Assembly: GCF_036231355.1 (NCBI RefSeq)
Contig: NZ_CP109496.1
Span: forward strand, 6,138,001-6,202,000
Source of the DNA: Streptomyces sp. NBC_01431
GTDB lineage: Bacteria > Actinomycetota > Actinomycetes > Streptomycetales > Streptomycetaceae
Direction: 5' to 3'
Length of the DNA stretch: 64,000 bases
In this document: positions 22,148 to 31,572 of the stretch, one piece after another
Layout: the number at the start of each line of letters is the position of its first letter
How positions within the stretch are numbered: the first letter of the stretch is position 1
Position numbers and translations under genes: made by a program
The notes under the pieces: model-generated
What the model was told of the DNA's origin: nothing
Seen by the model: the letters and a program-made list of their open reading frames with translations, nothing else
Databases searched by the model: none

Positions 22148-24193
22148 ATGGCAGACCCCTCCAGCTACCGCCCCAAGCCGGGACAGATCCCCGACTCGCC
22201 GGGGGTCTACAAATTCCGCGACGAACACCGCCGGGTGATCTACGTCGGGAAGGCGAAGTCCCTGCGGCAGCGGCTCGCCAACTACTTCCAGCCGTTGACG
22301 AGCCTGCACCCCCGCACGGCCACGATGGTGACCACCGCGGCCTCCGTGGAGTGGACGGTCGTCGCCACCGAGGTCGAGGCGCTCCAGCTCGAATACTCCT
22401 GGATCAAGGAGTTCGACCCCCGTTTCAACGTCAAGTACCGCGACGACAAGAGCTATCCGTACCTCGCGGTGACGATGAACGAGGAGTTCCCGCGCGTCCA
22501 GGTCATGCGCGGCGCCAAGAAGAAGGGCGTGCGCTACTTCGGTCCGTACGGACACGCCTGGGCGATCCGCGAGACCGTCGACCTCATGCTCCGCGTCTTC
22601 CCGGTGCGCACCTGCTCGTCCGGCGTCTTCAAGCGCTCGGCCCAGATCGGCCGCCCCTGCCTGCTCGGCTACATCGGCAAGTGCGCGGCCCCCTGCGTCG
22701 GCCGCGTCACCCCCGAGGAACACCGCGAACTGGCCGAGGACTTCTGCGACTTCATGGCCGGCCGCACCGGCGCCCACCTGCGCCGCATCGAGCAGCAGAT
22801 GATGGCCGCGGCCGAGGAGATGGAGTACGAGCGGGCGGCGCGGCTGCGCGACGACATAGGGGCGCTGCGCAAGGCCCTGGAGAAGAACGCGATCGTCTTC
22901 AACGACGCCACCGACGCCGACCTGATCGCGCTCGCCGAGGATGAGCTGGAAGCGGCCGTCCAGATCTTCCACGTGCGCGGCGGCCGGGTGCGGGGCCAGC
23001 GCGGCTGGGTCACCGACAAGGTCGAGGCAGTCGACACGGCGGGCCTGGTCGAGCACGCGCTCCAACAGCTGTACGGGGAGGAATCCGGCGAGTCCGTCCC
23101 CAAGGAGGTTCTGGTTCCGGCGCTGCCGGAGGACGCGGAGGCGGTCAGCGGCTGGCTCGCGAGCCGGCGCGGCTCGAACGTCTCGCTGCGCATTCCGCAG
23201 CGCGGCGACAAGAAGGACCTGATGGCGACCGTCGCCCGCAACGCCCAGCAGGCCCTGACACTGCACAAGACGAAGCGTGCCTCGGACCTCACCACCCGCT
23301 CGCGGGCCCTTGAGGAGATCGCCGCCGCCCTGGAGCTGGACAGCGCGCCGCTGCGCATCGAGTGCTTCGACATCTCGCACCTCCAGGGCGACGACGTGGT
23401 GGCGTCCATGGTGGTCTTCGAGGACGGCCTGGCACGCAAGAGCGAGTACCGGCGCTTCCAGATCAAGGGCTTCGAGGGCCAGGACGACGTCCGGTCCATG
23501 CACGAGGTGATCAGCCGCCGCTTCAAGCGCTACCTGGCCGAGAAGGTGCGCACGGGGGAGTGGGGCGAGGAGGAGGGCCCGGAGGGCGGCGAGGCACCCG
23601 GTCGGGCGGCCGACGAGCTGTCCGGTCCGGTGTCCGGGGAGGTGCCCGCCCTCCAGGACGACGACGGCCGCCCCAAGCGCTTCGCCTACCCGCCGCAGCT
23701 CCTCGTCGTCGACGGCGGCCAGCCGCAGGTCGCCGCCGCCAAGCGGGCCCTGGACGAGCTGGGCATCGACGACATCGCGGTGTGCGGGCTCGCCAAGCGG
23801 CTCGAAGAGGTCTGGGTGCCCGAGGAGGACGACCCGGTGGTGCTGCCCCGCTCCAGCGAGGGCCTGTACCTCCTGCAACGGGTGCGTGACGAGGCCCACC
23901 GCTTCGCCATCACCTATCAGCGGGCCAAGCGGACGAAGCGCTTCAAGGCGGGCCCGCTGGACGTGGTGCCCGGTCTCGGTGACACCCGCAAGCACGCCCT
24001 GATCAAGCATTTCGGTTCGGTGAAGAAGCTCCGGTCGGCGACAATCGACCAGATCTGCGAGGTGCCCGGCATAGGCCGCAAGACGGCCGAGACCGTTGCC
24101 GCGGCCCTCGCCGAAGCGGTCCCGGCCGCGCCCGCCGTGAACACGGCGACAGGAGAGATCATTGAAGAGGACGACGGGGGCAGCACGACATGA
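22148..24193 (+). CDS. uvrC: Excinuclease ABC subunit C
   Basis: 681 aa. UvrC makes both incisions in nucleotide excision repair. Domains in order: the GIY-YIG 3'-nuclease (PGVYKFRDEHRRVIYVGKAKSLRQ..., residues ~15-95), a Cys-rich loop with CSSGVFKRS...CLLGYIGKCAAPC, the UVR motif (IEQQMMAAAEEMEYERAA, ~215-232), the RNase H-like 5'-nuclease (IECFDISHLQGDDVV, DGGQPQVAAAKRAL), and a C-terminal helix-hairpin-helix (GLGDTRKHALIKHFGS, EVPGIGRKTAETVAAAL). An acidic insert of ~45 residues around residue 475-515 splits the RNase H-like domain. ATG 22148 directly follows the damage-type promoter. It starts the uvrC-rapZ-yvcK-whiA overlapping gene chain. Confidence 0.97.
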   Translation: MADPSSYRPKPGQIPDSPGVYKFRDEHRRVIYVGKAKSLRQRLANYFQPLTSLHPRTATMVTTAASVEWTVVATEVEALQLEYSWIKEFDPRFNVKYRDDKSYPYLAVTMNEEFPRVQVMRGAKKKGVRYFGPYGHAWAIRETVDLMLRVFPVRTCSSGVFKRSAQIGRPCLLGYIGKCAAPCVGRVTPEEHRELAEDFCDFMAGRTGAHLRRIEQQMMAAAEEMEYERAARLRDDIGALRKALEKNAIVFNDATDADLIALAEDELEAAVQIFHVRGGRVRGQRGWVTDKVEAVDTAGLVEHALQQLYGEESGESVPKEVLVPALPEDAEAVSGWLASRRGSNVSLRIPQRGDKKDLMATVARNAQQALTLHKTKRASDLTTRSRALEEIAAALELDSAPLRIECFDISHLQGDDVVASMVVFEDGLARKSEYRRFQIKGFEGQDDVRSMHEVISRRFKRYLAEKVRTGEWGEEEGPEGGEAPGRAADELSGPVSGEVPALQDDDGRPKRFAYPPQLLVVDGGQPQVAAAKRALDELGIDDIAVCGLAKRLEEVWVPEEDDPVVLPRSSEGLYLLQRVRDEAHRFAITYQRAKRTKRFKAGPLDVVPGLGDTRKHALIKHFGSVKKLRSATIDQICEVPGIGRKTAETVAAALAEAVPAAPAVNTATGEIIEEDDGGSTT

Positions 24194-25134
24194 CTGAGCA
24201 CCGTGAAGAAGACCGAGAAGCGGGAGTAGACGTGAGTACGGGCACGACGATCGAGGCCGGCGGGGCCGATGCGGCCATCCCCGAGCTGGTGATCATCTCC
24301 GGTATGTCGGGCGCCGGGCGCAGCACCGCCGCCAAGTGCCTGGAGGACCTCGGCTGGTTCGTGGTCGACAACCTGCCGCCCGCGCTGATCCCCACCATGG
24401 TGGAGCTCGGCGCCCGGTCCCAGGGCAATGTGGCCCGCATCGCGGTGGTCGTGGACGTGCGCGGCCGGAGGTTCTTCGACAACCTCCGCGAGTCGCTCGC
24501 CGACCTCGACGCGAAGGAGGTCACCCGGCGGATCGTTTTCCTGGAGTCCTCCGACGACGCGCTTGTGCGCCGCTTCGAGTCGGTGCGCCGCCCGCACCCG
24601 TTGCAGGGCGACGGCCGGATCGTCGACGGCATCGCCGCCGAGCGCGACCTGCTGCGCGAGCTGCGCGGCGACGCCGACCTGGTGATCGACACCTCCAGCC
24701 TCAACGTCCACGAGCTGCGCGCCAAGATGGACGCCCAGTTCGCGGGCGACGAGGAGCCGGAGCTGCGCGCCACCGTCATGTCGTTCGGCTACAAGTACGG
24801 TCTGCCGGTCGACGCCGACCTGGTGGTCGACTGCCGCTTCCTGCCCAATCCGCACTGGGTGCCGGAGCTGCGTCCCTTCACCGGTCTGAACGAGGAGGTG
24901 TCGGGCTACGTCTTCAACCAGCCGGGCGCCAAGGAGTTCCTCAACCAGTACAGCGAGCTGCTCCAGCTGATCGCGACGGGCTACCGCCGCGAGGGCAAGC
25001 GGTACGTGACGATCGCGGTGGGCTGCACCGGCGGCAAGCACCGCTCGGTCGCCATGTCGGAGAAGCTCGCCGCGCGCCTCGCCTCCGAGGGGATCGAGAC
25101 CGTCGTCGTACACCGGGACATGGGGCGCGAGTGA
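24190..25134 (+). CDS. rapZ: RNase adapter protein RapZ (YvcJ family, P-loop)
   Basis: 314 aa. The N-terminal P-loop is ISGMSGAGRSTAAKCLEDLGWF (GxxGxGRS, residues ~37-44); the C-terminal part contains the conserved RPFTGLNEEV and AVGCTGGKHRSVAMSEKLA motif that in E. coli RapZ binds glucosamine-6-phosphate and RNA. In E. coli the protein controls amino-sugar synthesis; in Gram-positives it is a nucleotide-binding protein linked to competence and the envelope. Start ATG overlaps the uvrC stop (ATGA), and the next gene overlaps its stop (GTGA). Conserved linkage rapZ-yvcK-whiA supports the call. A GTG at 24232 is a possible alternative start because the first ~14 residues are charged and poorly conserved. 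Confidence 0.94.
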   Translation: MTEHREEDREAGVDVSTGTTIEAGGADAAIPELVIISGMSGAGRSTAAKCLEDLGWFVVDNLPPALIPTMVELGARSQGNVARIAVVVDVRGRRFFDNLRESLADLDAKEVTRRIVFLESSDDALVRRFESVRRPHPLQGDGRIVDGIAAERDLLRELRGDADLVIDTSSLNVHELRAKMDAQFAGDEEPELRATVMSFGYKYGLPVDADLVVDCRFLPNPHWVPELRPFTGLNEEVSGYVFNQPGAKEFLNQYSELLQLIATGYRREGKRYVTIAVGCTGGKHRSVAMSEKLAARLASEGIETVVVHRDMGRE

Positions 25135-26153
25135 AGGTGTACCGCCGGCGCACCGTCGGACCGGTGCTGCGCACCGGCCGCAAGCGGGGCGCCCAGCCCA
25201 AGGTCGTCGCCCTCGGCGGCGGCATGGGCCTCTCGGCCTCGCTGGCCGCACTGCGCCGGATCACCGGCGACCTCACCGCCGTCGTCACTGTGGCCGACGA
25301 CGGCGGTTCCAGCGGGCGGCTGCGCGACGAGCTCGGCGTGCTGCCCCCCGGCGACCTGCGCAAGGCCCTGGCGGCGCTGTGCGGCGACGACGACTGGGGC
25401 CAGACCTGGTCCCGGGTCATCCAGCACCGTTTCCAGTCCAAGGGCGACCTGCACGAGCACGCGGTGGGCAACCTGCTGATCGTGGCCCTGTGGGAGCAGC
25501 TCGGCGACCATGTACAGGCCCTGGACCTGGTGGGCAAGCTGCTCGGCGCCCAGGGCCGGGTCCTTCCGATGTCCGCGGTCCCGCTGGAGCTCGAAGCCCT
25601 CGTACGGGGTCACGACCCGGAGCGCCCCGAGGACGTGGACACCGTGCGCGGCCAGGCCACCGTGGCCCTCACGCCCGGCGAGGTGCTCTCCGTGCAGCTG
25701 GTTCCGCACGACCCGCCGGCCGTCCCCGAAGCGGTCGCCGCGGTGCTGGACGCGGACTGGGTGGTGCTCGGTCCGGGCTCCTGGTTCTCCTCCGTGATCC
25801 CGCACCTCATGGTGCCCGAGTTGCTCGACGCGCTCACCGAGACCAAGGCCCGCAAGGTCCTCTCACTGAACCTCGCGCCACAACCGGGTGAAACCGATGG
25901 GTTCTCTCCGCAGCGTCATTTGGAGGTTTTGGGACGACACGCCCCTAAACTCGCCTTCGACGTGGTGCTGGCCGATACGGCCGCCGTGCCCGACCGGGGG
26001 AGCCTGACCGACGCCGCCAAAAGGCTCGGAGCCGAGGTCGAGCTGGCGCCAGTGGCCAGGCCCGACGGTTCTCCGAAGCACGATCCGGAGCTGTTGGCCG
26101 CCGCGTACGACCGTATTTTTCGGATGCATGGAAGGATCGGCCCATGGCGATGA
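25131..26153 (+). CDS. yvcK: YvcK/CofD-like gluconeogenesis factor
   Basis: 340 aa. YvcK proteins bind UDP-sugars and are needed for growth on gluconeogenic carbon and for normal cell shape. The fold is CofD-like: VVALGGGMGLSASLAALR (residues ~24-41), VTVADDGGSSGRLRDELGVLPPGDLRKALAAL (~52-83), NLLIVALWEQLGD, and VVLGPGSWFSSVIPHLMVPELLDAL (~208-232). GTG 25131 shares bases with the rapZ stop. Its 3' end overlaps the whiA start by 10 nt, so translation of whiA is probably coupled. Confidence 0.94.
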   Translation: MKVYRRRTVGPVLRTGRKRGAQPKVVALGGGMGLSASLAALRRITGDLTAVVTVADDGGSSGRLRDELGVLPPGDLRKALAALCGDDDWGQTWSRVIQHRFQSKGDLHEHAVGNLLIVALWEQLGDHVQALDLVGKLLGAQGRVLPMSAVPLELEALVRGHDPERPEDVDTVRGQATVALTPGEVLSVQLVPHDPPAVPEAVAAVLDADWVVLGPGSWFSSVIPHLMVPELLDALTETKARKVLSLNLAPQPGETDGFSPQRHLEVLGRHAPKLAFDVVLADTAAVPDRGSLTDAAKRLGAEVELAPVARPDGSPKHDPELLAAAYDRIFRMHGRIGPWR

Positions 26154-27133
26154 CGCCGGCGGTGAAGGACGAAATTTCCCGGCTGCCCGTCACCCGGACC
26201 TGCTGCAGGAAGGCGGAGGTCTCGGCGATTCTTCGGTTCGCGGGCGGGCTGCACCTGGTGAGCGGCCGCATTGTGATCGAGGCGGAGCTGGACACCGCGA
26301 TGGCGGCACGCCGGCTGAAGCGGGACATTCTGGAGATCTTCGGGCACAGCTCCGAGCTGATCGTGATGGCTCCGGGCGGCCTGCGCAGAGGCTCGCGGTT
26401 CGTCGTACGGGTCGTGGCGGGCGGCGATCAGCTGGCCCGTCAGACCGGGCTCGTCGACGGCCGCGGCCGTCCCATCCGAGGCCTGCCGCCCCAGGTGGTC
26501 TCGGGGGCCACCTGTGACGCCGAGGCCGCCTGGCGCGGCGCCTTCCTGGCCCACGGCTCGCTGACCGAGCCGGGCCGCTCCTCGTCCCTCGAAGTGACCT
26601 GCCCGGGTCCGGAGGCCGCTCTCGCGCTGGTCGGCGCCGCACGGCGGCTCCAGATCGCGGCGAAGGCCCGTGAGGTCCGCGGTGTGGACCGGGTGGTCGT
26701 CCGGGACGGCGACGCGATCGGCGCGCTGCTCACGCGTCTCGGCGCGCACGAGTCGGTGCTGGCCTGGGAGGAGCGGCGGATGCGCCGCGAGGTCCGCGCC
26801 ACCGCCAACCGCCTGGCCAACTTCGACGACGCCAACCTGCGCCGCTCGGCCCGCGCCGCGGTGGCCGCCGGGGCCCGCGTCCAGCGCGCCCTGGAGATCC
26901 TCGGCGAGGAGGTTCCCGAGCACCTCGCGGCGGCGGGCCGGCTGCGCATGGAGCACAAGCAGGCCTCCCTCGAAGAGCTGGGCGCGCTCGCGGACCCGCC
27001 GCTGACCAAGGACGCGGTCGCGGGCCGGATCCGCCGGCTGCTCGCGATGGCCGACAAGCGGGCGCAGGACCTGGGGATCCCCGGGACCGAGTCCAACCTG
27101 ACGGAGGAGATGGCGGACGGCCTCGTCGGCTGA
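26144..27133 (+). CDS. whiA: Sporulation regulator WhiA
   Basis: 329 aa. WhiA is the DNA-binding protein that with WhiB commits aerial hyphae to sporulation septation in Streptomyces and controls chromosome segregation genes. The N-terminal two thirds resemble a LAGLIDADG homing endonuclease fold without the catalytic acids (CCRKAEVSAILRFAGGLHL, AAWRGAFLAHGSLTEPGRSSSLEV). The C-terminal HTH is visible as EHKQASLEELGALADPPLTKDAVAGRIRRLLAMAD (residues ~270-304). ATG 26144 has GGAAGGATC upstream inside the yvcK 3' end. A strong terminator follows. Confidence 0.97.
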   Translation: MAMTPAVKDEISRLPVTRTCCRKAEVSAILRFAGGLHLVSGRIVIEAELDTAMAARRLKRDILEIFGHSSELIVMAPGGLRRGSRFVVRVVAGGDQLARQTGLVDGRGRPIRGLPPQVVSGATCDAEAAWRGAFLAHGSLTEPGRSSSLEVTCPGPEAALALVGAARRLQIAAKAREVRGVDRVVVRDGDAIGALLTRLGAHESVLAWEERRMRREVRATANRLANFDDANLRRSARAAVAAGARVQRALEILGEEVPEHLAAAGRLRMEHKQASLEELGALADPPLTKDAVAGRIRRLLAMADKRAQDLGIPGTESNLTEEMADGLVG

Positions 27134-27157
27134 CCCCCCGCCCTCAACTCACGTCAC

Positions 27158-27182
27158 CCGGCGCCCACTTGGTGGGCGCCGG
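27158..27182 (+). terminator. Terminator of the uvrC-rapZ-yvcK-whiA unit
   Basis: Perfect 11-bp stem CCGGCGCCCAC/GTGGGCGCCGG with a TTG loop, followed by a T-rich stretch (TTCCGTTTCC). Confidence 0.88.
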
Positions 27183-27220
27183 TTCCGTTTCCGCTCCTGG
27201 CCGCCGTATGTCCGGCGCTA

Positions 27221-27249
27221 TTGACATGATCATGAGGAGTCATGAATCT
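27221..27249 (+). promoter_or_regulatory. Promoter of the M14 carboxypeptidase gene
   Basis: Consensus -35 TTGACA (27221-27226), 17-nt spacer, GAATCT (27244-27249). The spacer region contains TCATGA twice (27230-27235, 27240-27245) separated by GGAG, plus the palindrome CATGATCATG (27225-27234), possible regulator contacts. Confidence 0.55.
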
Positions 27250-27292
27250 GGCGTCTGTTCACTTTCGTGGCAGACAACAGCAAGGGGGGCTT

Positions 27293-30241
27293 ATGAGACG
27301 CGGAGCGAGAGCGGTCCTCGCCGCTGCATCACTCCTGACGGCCGGACTGGTGGCGGCACCCGTCGCCCACGCCGGCCAGAGCTCCACCGACGGCGAGTCC
27401 ATCGTCGTCTGGGACGCCCAGGTCAGCCGCGCGCAACTGCCGCTGCTCCTGGAGGCCGGCGCCGACGCCCAGGAACTGGGCCCCGAGCTGCCCGCCAAGG
27501 GCTCGGCCGGTGTCGAGCTGTACCTCACCGCGACGCAGGCCTCCGCCTTGCGCGCCAAAGGGGTCGCGCTCGCCGAGCACAAGGTCTCCGCCCAGGCGCA
27601 GAACCGGCTCAAGGCGGCGGGTGACGGGGTGTTCCGCCCGTACAGCGGCAAGAACGGGCTGAAGCAGGAGATCATCGACACCGGCAACGCCCATCCGGAG
27701 CTCACCAAGGTCGAGTCGATCGGCAAGACCGTCAAGGGCCAGGACATCCTCGCCGTCAAGCTCACCAAGGGCGCGAAGAAGTCCAGGGACGGCTCGAAGC
27801 CCGCCATGCTGTACATGTCCAACCAGCACGCCCGTGAGTGGATCACCCCGGAGATGACCCGGCGGCTGATGCACTACTACCTCGACAACTACGGCAAGGA
27901 CCCGCGAATAACCAAGATCGTGGACTCCACCGAGCTGTGGTTCGTGATCTCCGCCAACCCGGACGGCTACGACTTCACCTTCACGCCCGGCCACCGGCTG
28001 TGGCGCAAGAACCTCCGCGACAACAACGGCGACGGCAAGATCACCGCCGGCGACGGTGTCGACCCCAACCGCAACTTCCCCTACAAGTGGGGCTACGACA
28101 ACGAGGGTTCGTCCCCCGACCCGGCCGACGAGACCTACCGCGGCCCCAGCGCGGGCAGCGAGCCCGAGACCAAGGCGCTGGACTCCTTCGAGAAGCGAGT
28201 CCACTTCAACTACGCCATCAACTACCACTCCGCGGCGGAACTGCTGCTGTACGGAGTGGGCTGGCAGGTCGCCACGCCGACCCCCGACGACGTCATCTAC
28301 AAGTCGCTCGCGGGCACACCCGACAAGCCGGCCATCCCCGGCTACCTCTCCGAGGTTTCCTCCGCGCTCTACACCACCAACGGCGAGGCCGACGGCCACG
28401 CGGCGAACGTCAACGGAATGATGATGTTCACCCCCGAGATGTCGACCTGCACCACCGCCTCCAAGGTCGACCCGAACGACGAGTGGAACGCGGCCGACTG
28501 CCCTTCCGACTTCAACTTCCCCGACAGCGAGAAGCTGATCCAGGGAGAGTTCCAGAAGAACATCCCCTTCGCGCTGTCGGTCGCCGAGACCGCCGCCCAC
28601 CCCGACCAGCCCTCGTCCTCGGTCGGCATCGACGCCCCCGACTTCACCCCGGACACCTTCGCCACCTCGTACACCCGCGACGACGACCAGGAAGTGGCCG
28701 TCACCGTACGCAAGTCGGTGCGCGACAAGACCCTCAACTACCGCATCAATGGCGGCCGTACGCAGACCGAGGACCTGGAGCCCTGGAAGGGCGGCAAGGT
28801 GTTCGGCGGGCACGACAACATCCGCTTCGACCAGTACCGGGCCAAGGTCGAGGACGCGGACGCCGGTGACAAGGTCGAGGTGTGGTTCACCGGGCGGACC
28901 GCCGCGGGCGCGAAGACGTCCAGCACACCGTTCACCTACACCGTGGCCGACCGGCCCAGGGCGGACACCCTGGTGCTCGCCGACGAGGGTGGCACCGCCC
29001 CGGCCAAGAACGCCGCCCTCTACACCAAGGCGCTGGCCGACAACGGCAAGAAGGCCGCGGTCTGGGACGTCGCCACGCAGGGCACGCCCAGCGCGCTCGG
29101 GGTGCTCAGCCACTTCAAGAACGTCATCTGGTACACCGGCGACCACCAGTCGGCGGCCGCCACCATGTTCGCCGTACGCGACTTCGTCAACGAGGGAGGC
29201 AAACTCGTCGACGCGGGTGAACAGGCCGGCGGCAGCGTCGACCTCGGCGGCGGCGCCCTGTCCGACGACTTCTCGCAGTACTACCTCGGTGCCTACAACA
29301 AGGCCGGGATCAAGGCCCCGCCGGCCTTCGCCGGAACCGGACGGCTCGCGGGGGCGAAGGCGTCGCTGGCCGCGGGCCCCGGCAGCCCGCTGACCGCGGC
29401 CGGTACGTACACCGTCACCTCCGACACCCTGAAGCCGAAGGACTTCCCGCAGTTCGCGAGCGCCGCCGCCGGTGACTATCCGGGCGTGCGCACCCCGTTC
29501 GAGCCCGCCGAGGGGTCCTGGTTCGCCGCGGCGAAGCACCAGGACAACGCGTACATGAGGCTCGCCCGCACCATAGATCTGACAGGAACGGCCGCCACCG
29601 CGAAGCCGAGCCTCGACTTCCAGCTCAGCTACGACACCGAGCCCGGCTACGACCAGGTGGTCATCGAGGCCCACACCGTCGGCCAGGACGACTGGACGAC
29701 CCTGCCGGACGCCCATGGAGGCACCACCACCAGCGTGCCCAGCCAGTGCGAACAGGGCTTCCTGCTCCAGGCGCACCCCTTCCTCACGCACTACCTCACC
29801 GCCGGCTCGCCCGCCTGCAAGGCAACCGGCAGCACCGGCGGCTGGAACCGCTTCACCGGATCCTCCAACGGCTGGCAGCAGGTCTCCGTGGACCTCGGCG
29901 CGTACGCGGGCAAGCAGGTCGAGGTGGCCGTCTCCTACGTCAGCGACCCGGGCACCGGCGGCCTCGGCGCCTTCGTCGACGACACCCGGCTCGTCGTCGG
30001 CGGCACCCCGCAAGGAGCGGAGGGCTTCGAGACCTCGCTCGGGCCCTGGAGCGTGCCGGGAGCACCGGCCGGCAGCCCCGGAAACAGCGGCGACTGGGCG
30101 CGTTCCCAGGCGCTCGTCCACTCCTCTGCAGCCGTCACCACCCGCAACACCGTCCTCCTCGGCTTCGGCCTGGAGAACGTGCCCACGGCCGCCGACCGCA
30201 AGCAGGTGATCGCCAAGGCGCTCGGCGCACTGCACCGCTGA
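27293..30241 (+). CDS. Secreted M14-family zinc carboxypeptidase with C-terminal accessory domains
   Basis: 982 aa. Signal peptide MRRGARAVLAAASLLTAG to AHAG (~residue 25-26). An N-terminal pro-region is followed by the peptidase M14 domain (~residues 110-440): zinc ligands in SNQHAREWITPE (HxxE), substrate-binding residues in ANPDGYDF and DPNRNFPYKWG, a third zinc ligand in NYHSAAELLLYG, and the catalytic Glu in MMFTPEMST. After it come an ~90-residue beta domain, an amidotransferase-like region (ALYTKALADNGKKAAVWDVA, HFKNVIWYTGDHQ) and a MAM/jelly-roll-like C terminus (DQVVIEAHT, VSVDLGAYAGKQVEVAVSYVSDPGTGGLGAFVDD). Start ATG 27293 has AAGGGGGG 5 nt upstream. It probably digests environmental protein. 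Family length is usually ~400 aa; the extra domains are typical of Streptomyces secreted forms. Confidence 0.92.
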   Translation: MRRGARAVLAAASLLTAGLVAAPVAHAGQSSTDGESIVVWDAQVSRAQLPLLLEAGADAQELGPELPAKGSAGVELYLTATQASALRAKGVALAEHKVSAQAQNRLKAAGDGVFRPYSGKNGLKQEIIDTGNAHPELTKVESIGKTVKGQDILAVKLTKGAKKSRDGSKPAMLYMSNQHAREWITPEMTRRLMHYYLDNYGKDPRITKIVDSTELWFVISANPDGYDFTFTPGHRLWRKNLRDNNGDGKITAGDGVDPNRNFPYKWGYDNEGSSPDPADETYRGPSAGSEPETKALDSFEKRVHFNYAINYHSAAELLLYGVGWQVATPTPDDVIYKSLAGTPDKPAIPGYLSEVSSALYTTNGEADGHAANVNGMMMFTPEMSTCTTASKVDPNDEWNAADCPSDFNFPDSEKLIQGEFQKNIPFALSVAETAAHPDQPSSSVGIDAPDFTPDTFATSYTRDDDQEVAVTVRKSVRDKTLNYRINGGRTQTEDLEPWKGGKVFGGHDNIRFDQYRAKVEDADAGDKVEVWFTGRTAAGAKTSSTPFTYTVADRPRADTLVLADEGGTAPAKNAALYTKALADNGKKAAVWDVATQGTPSALGVLSHFKNVIWYTGDHQSAAATMFAVRDFVNEGGKLVDAGEQAGGSVDLGGGALSDDFSQYYLGAYNKAGIKAPPAFAGTGRLAGAKASLAAGPGSPLTAAGTYTVTSDTLKPKDFPQFASAAAGDYPGVRTPFEPAEGSWFAAAKHQDNAYMRLARTIDLTGTAATAKPSLDFQLSYDTEPGYDQVVIEAHTVGQDDWTTLPDAHGGTTTSVPSQCEQGFLLQAHPFLTHYLTAGSPACKATGSTGGWNRFTGSSNGWQQVSVDLGAYAGKQVEVAVSYVSDPGTGGLGAFVDDTRLVVGGTPQGAEGFETSLGPWSVPGAPAGSPGNSGDWARSQALVHSSAAVTTRNTVLLGFGLENVPTAADRKQVIAKALGALHR

Positions 30242-30266
30242 CACCGCGTCGTGGGGCCGAAGCCCC

Positions 30267-30304
30267 CCGGAGGCTCGTACCCGCTGGTAGGTACGGGCCT
30301 CCCG
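30267..30304 (+). terminator. Terminator of the M14 carboxypeptidase gene
   Basis: Stem CCGGAGGC-T-CGTACC (from 30267) pairs with GGTACG-G-GCCTCCCGG (to 30304), with one internal T/G mismatch and an 8-nt loop. Confidence 0.75.
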
Positions 30305-30450
30305 GTCGCTCCGGGCGTCATTTCGGAATCATCCGGACGCGCTCGATGTCACTCCGGCGGCCCCGGGGAGGTAGGGTCGTAAGCGGTCGGGGACATCCCA
30401 TACAACTCGCCGGCGTCGAAACCCGGCGTACCTAACGAGGAGATCGGTTC

Positions 30451-31455
<1,005 letters not shown>

Positions 31456-31484
31456 CACGGTCCGGTAGGCACCTGATGTGAGCT

Positions 31485-31526
31485 ACAGGGCTCGGGCAGC
31501 GCAACGAAGCGCTGTACGGGCCCTGT
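31485..31526 (+). terminator. Two-tier hairpin between gap and pgk
   Basis: Outer stem ACAGGGC (31485-31491)/GCCCTGT (31520-31526), inner stem CAGCGC (31497-31502)/GCGCTG (31509-31514). No U-tract. It may be a partial terminator or an mRNA stability element that sets different gap and pgk levels. Confidence 0.55.
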
Positions 31527-31572
31527 CGCCTGTCCAAGTCCTCCCGTCACGTACCTCCAAGGAGTCCCCGTA

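Noticed and set aside
27329..30244. 971-residue minus-strand open frame across the M14 carboxypeptidase
   Set aside because: Antisense shadow of a gene with a complete signal peptide and zinc site.
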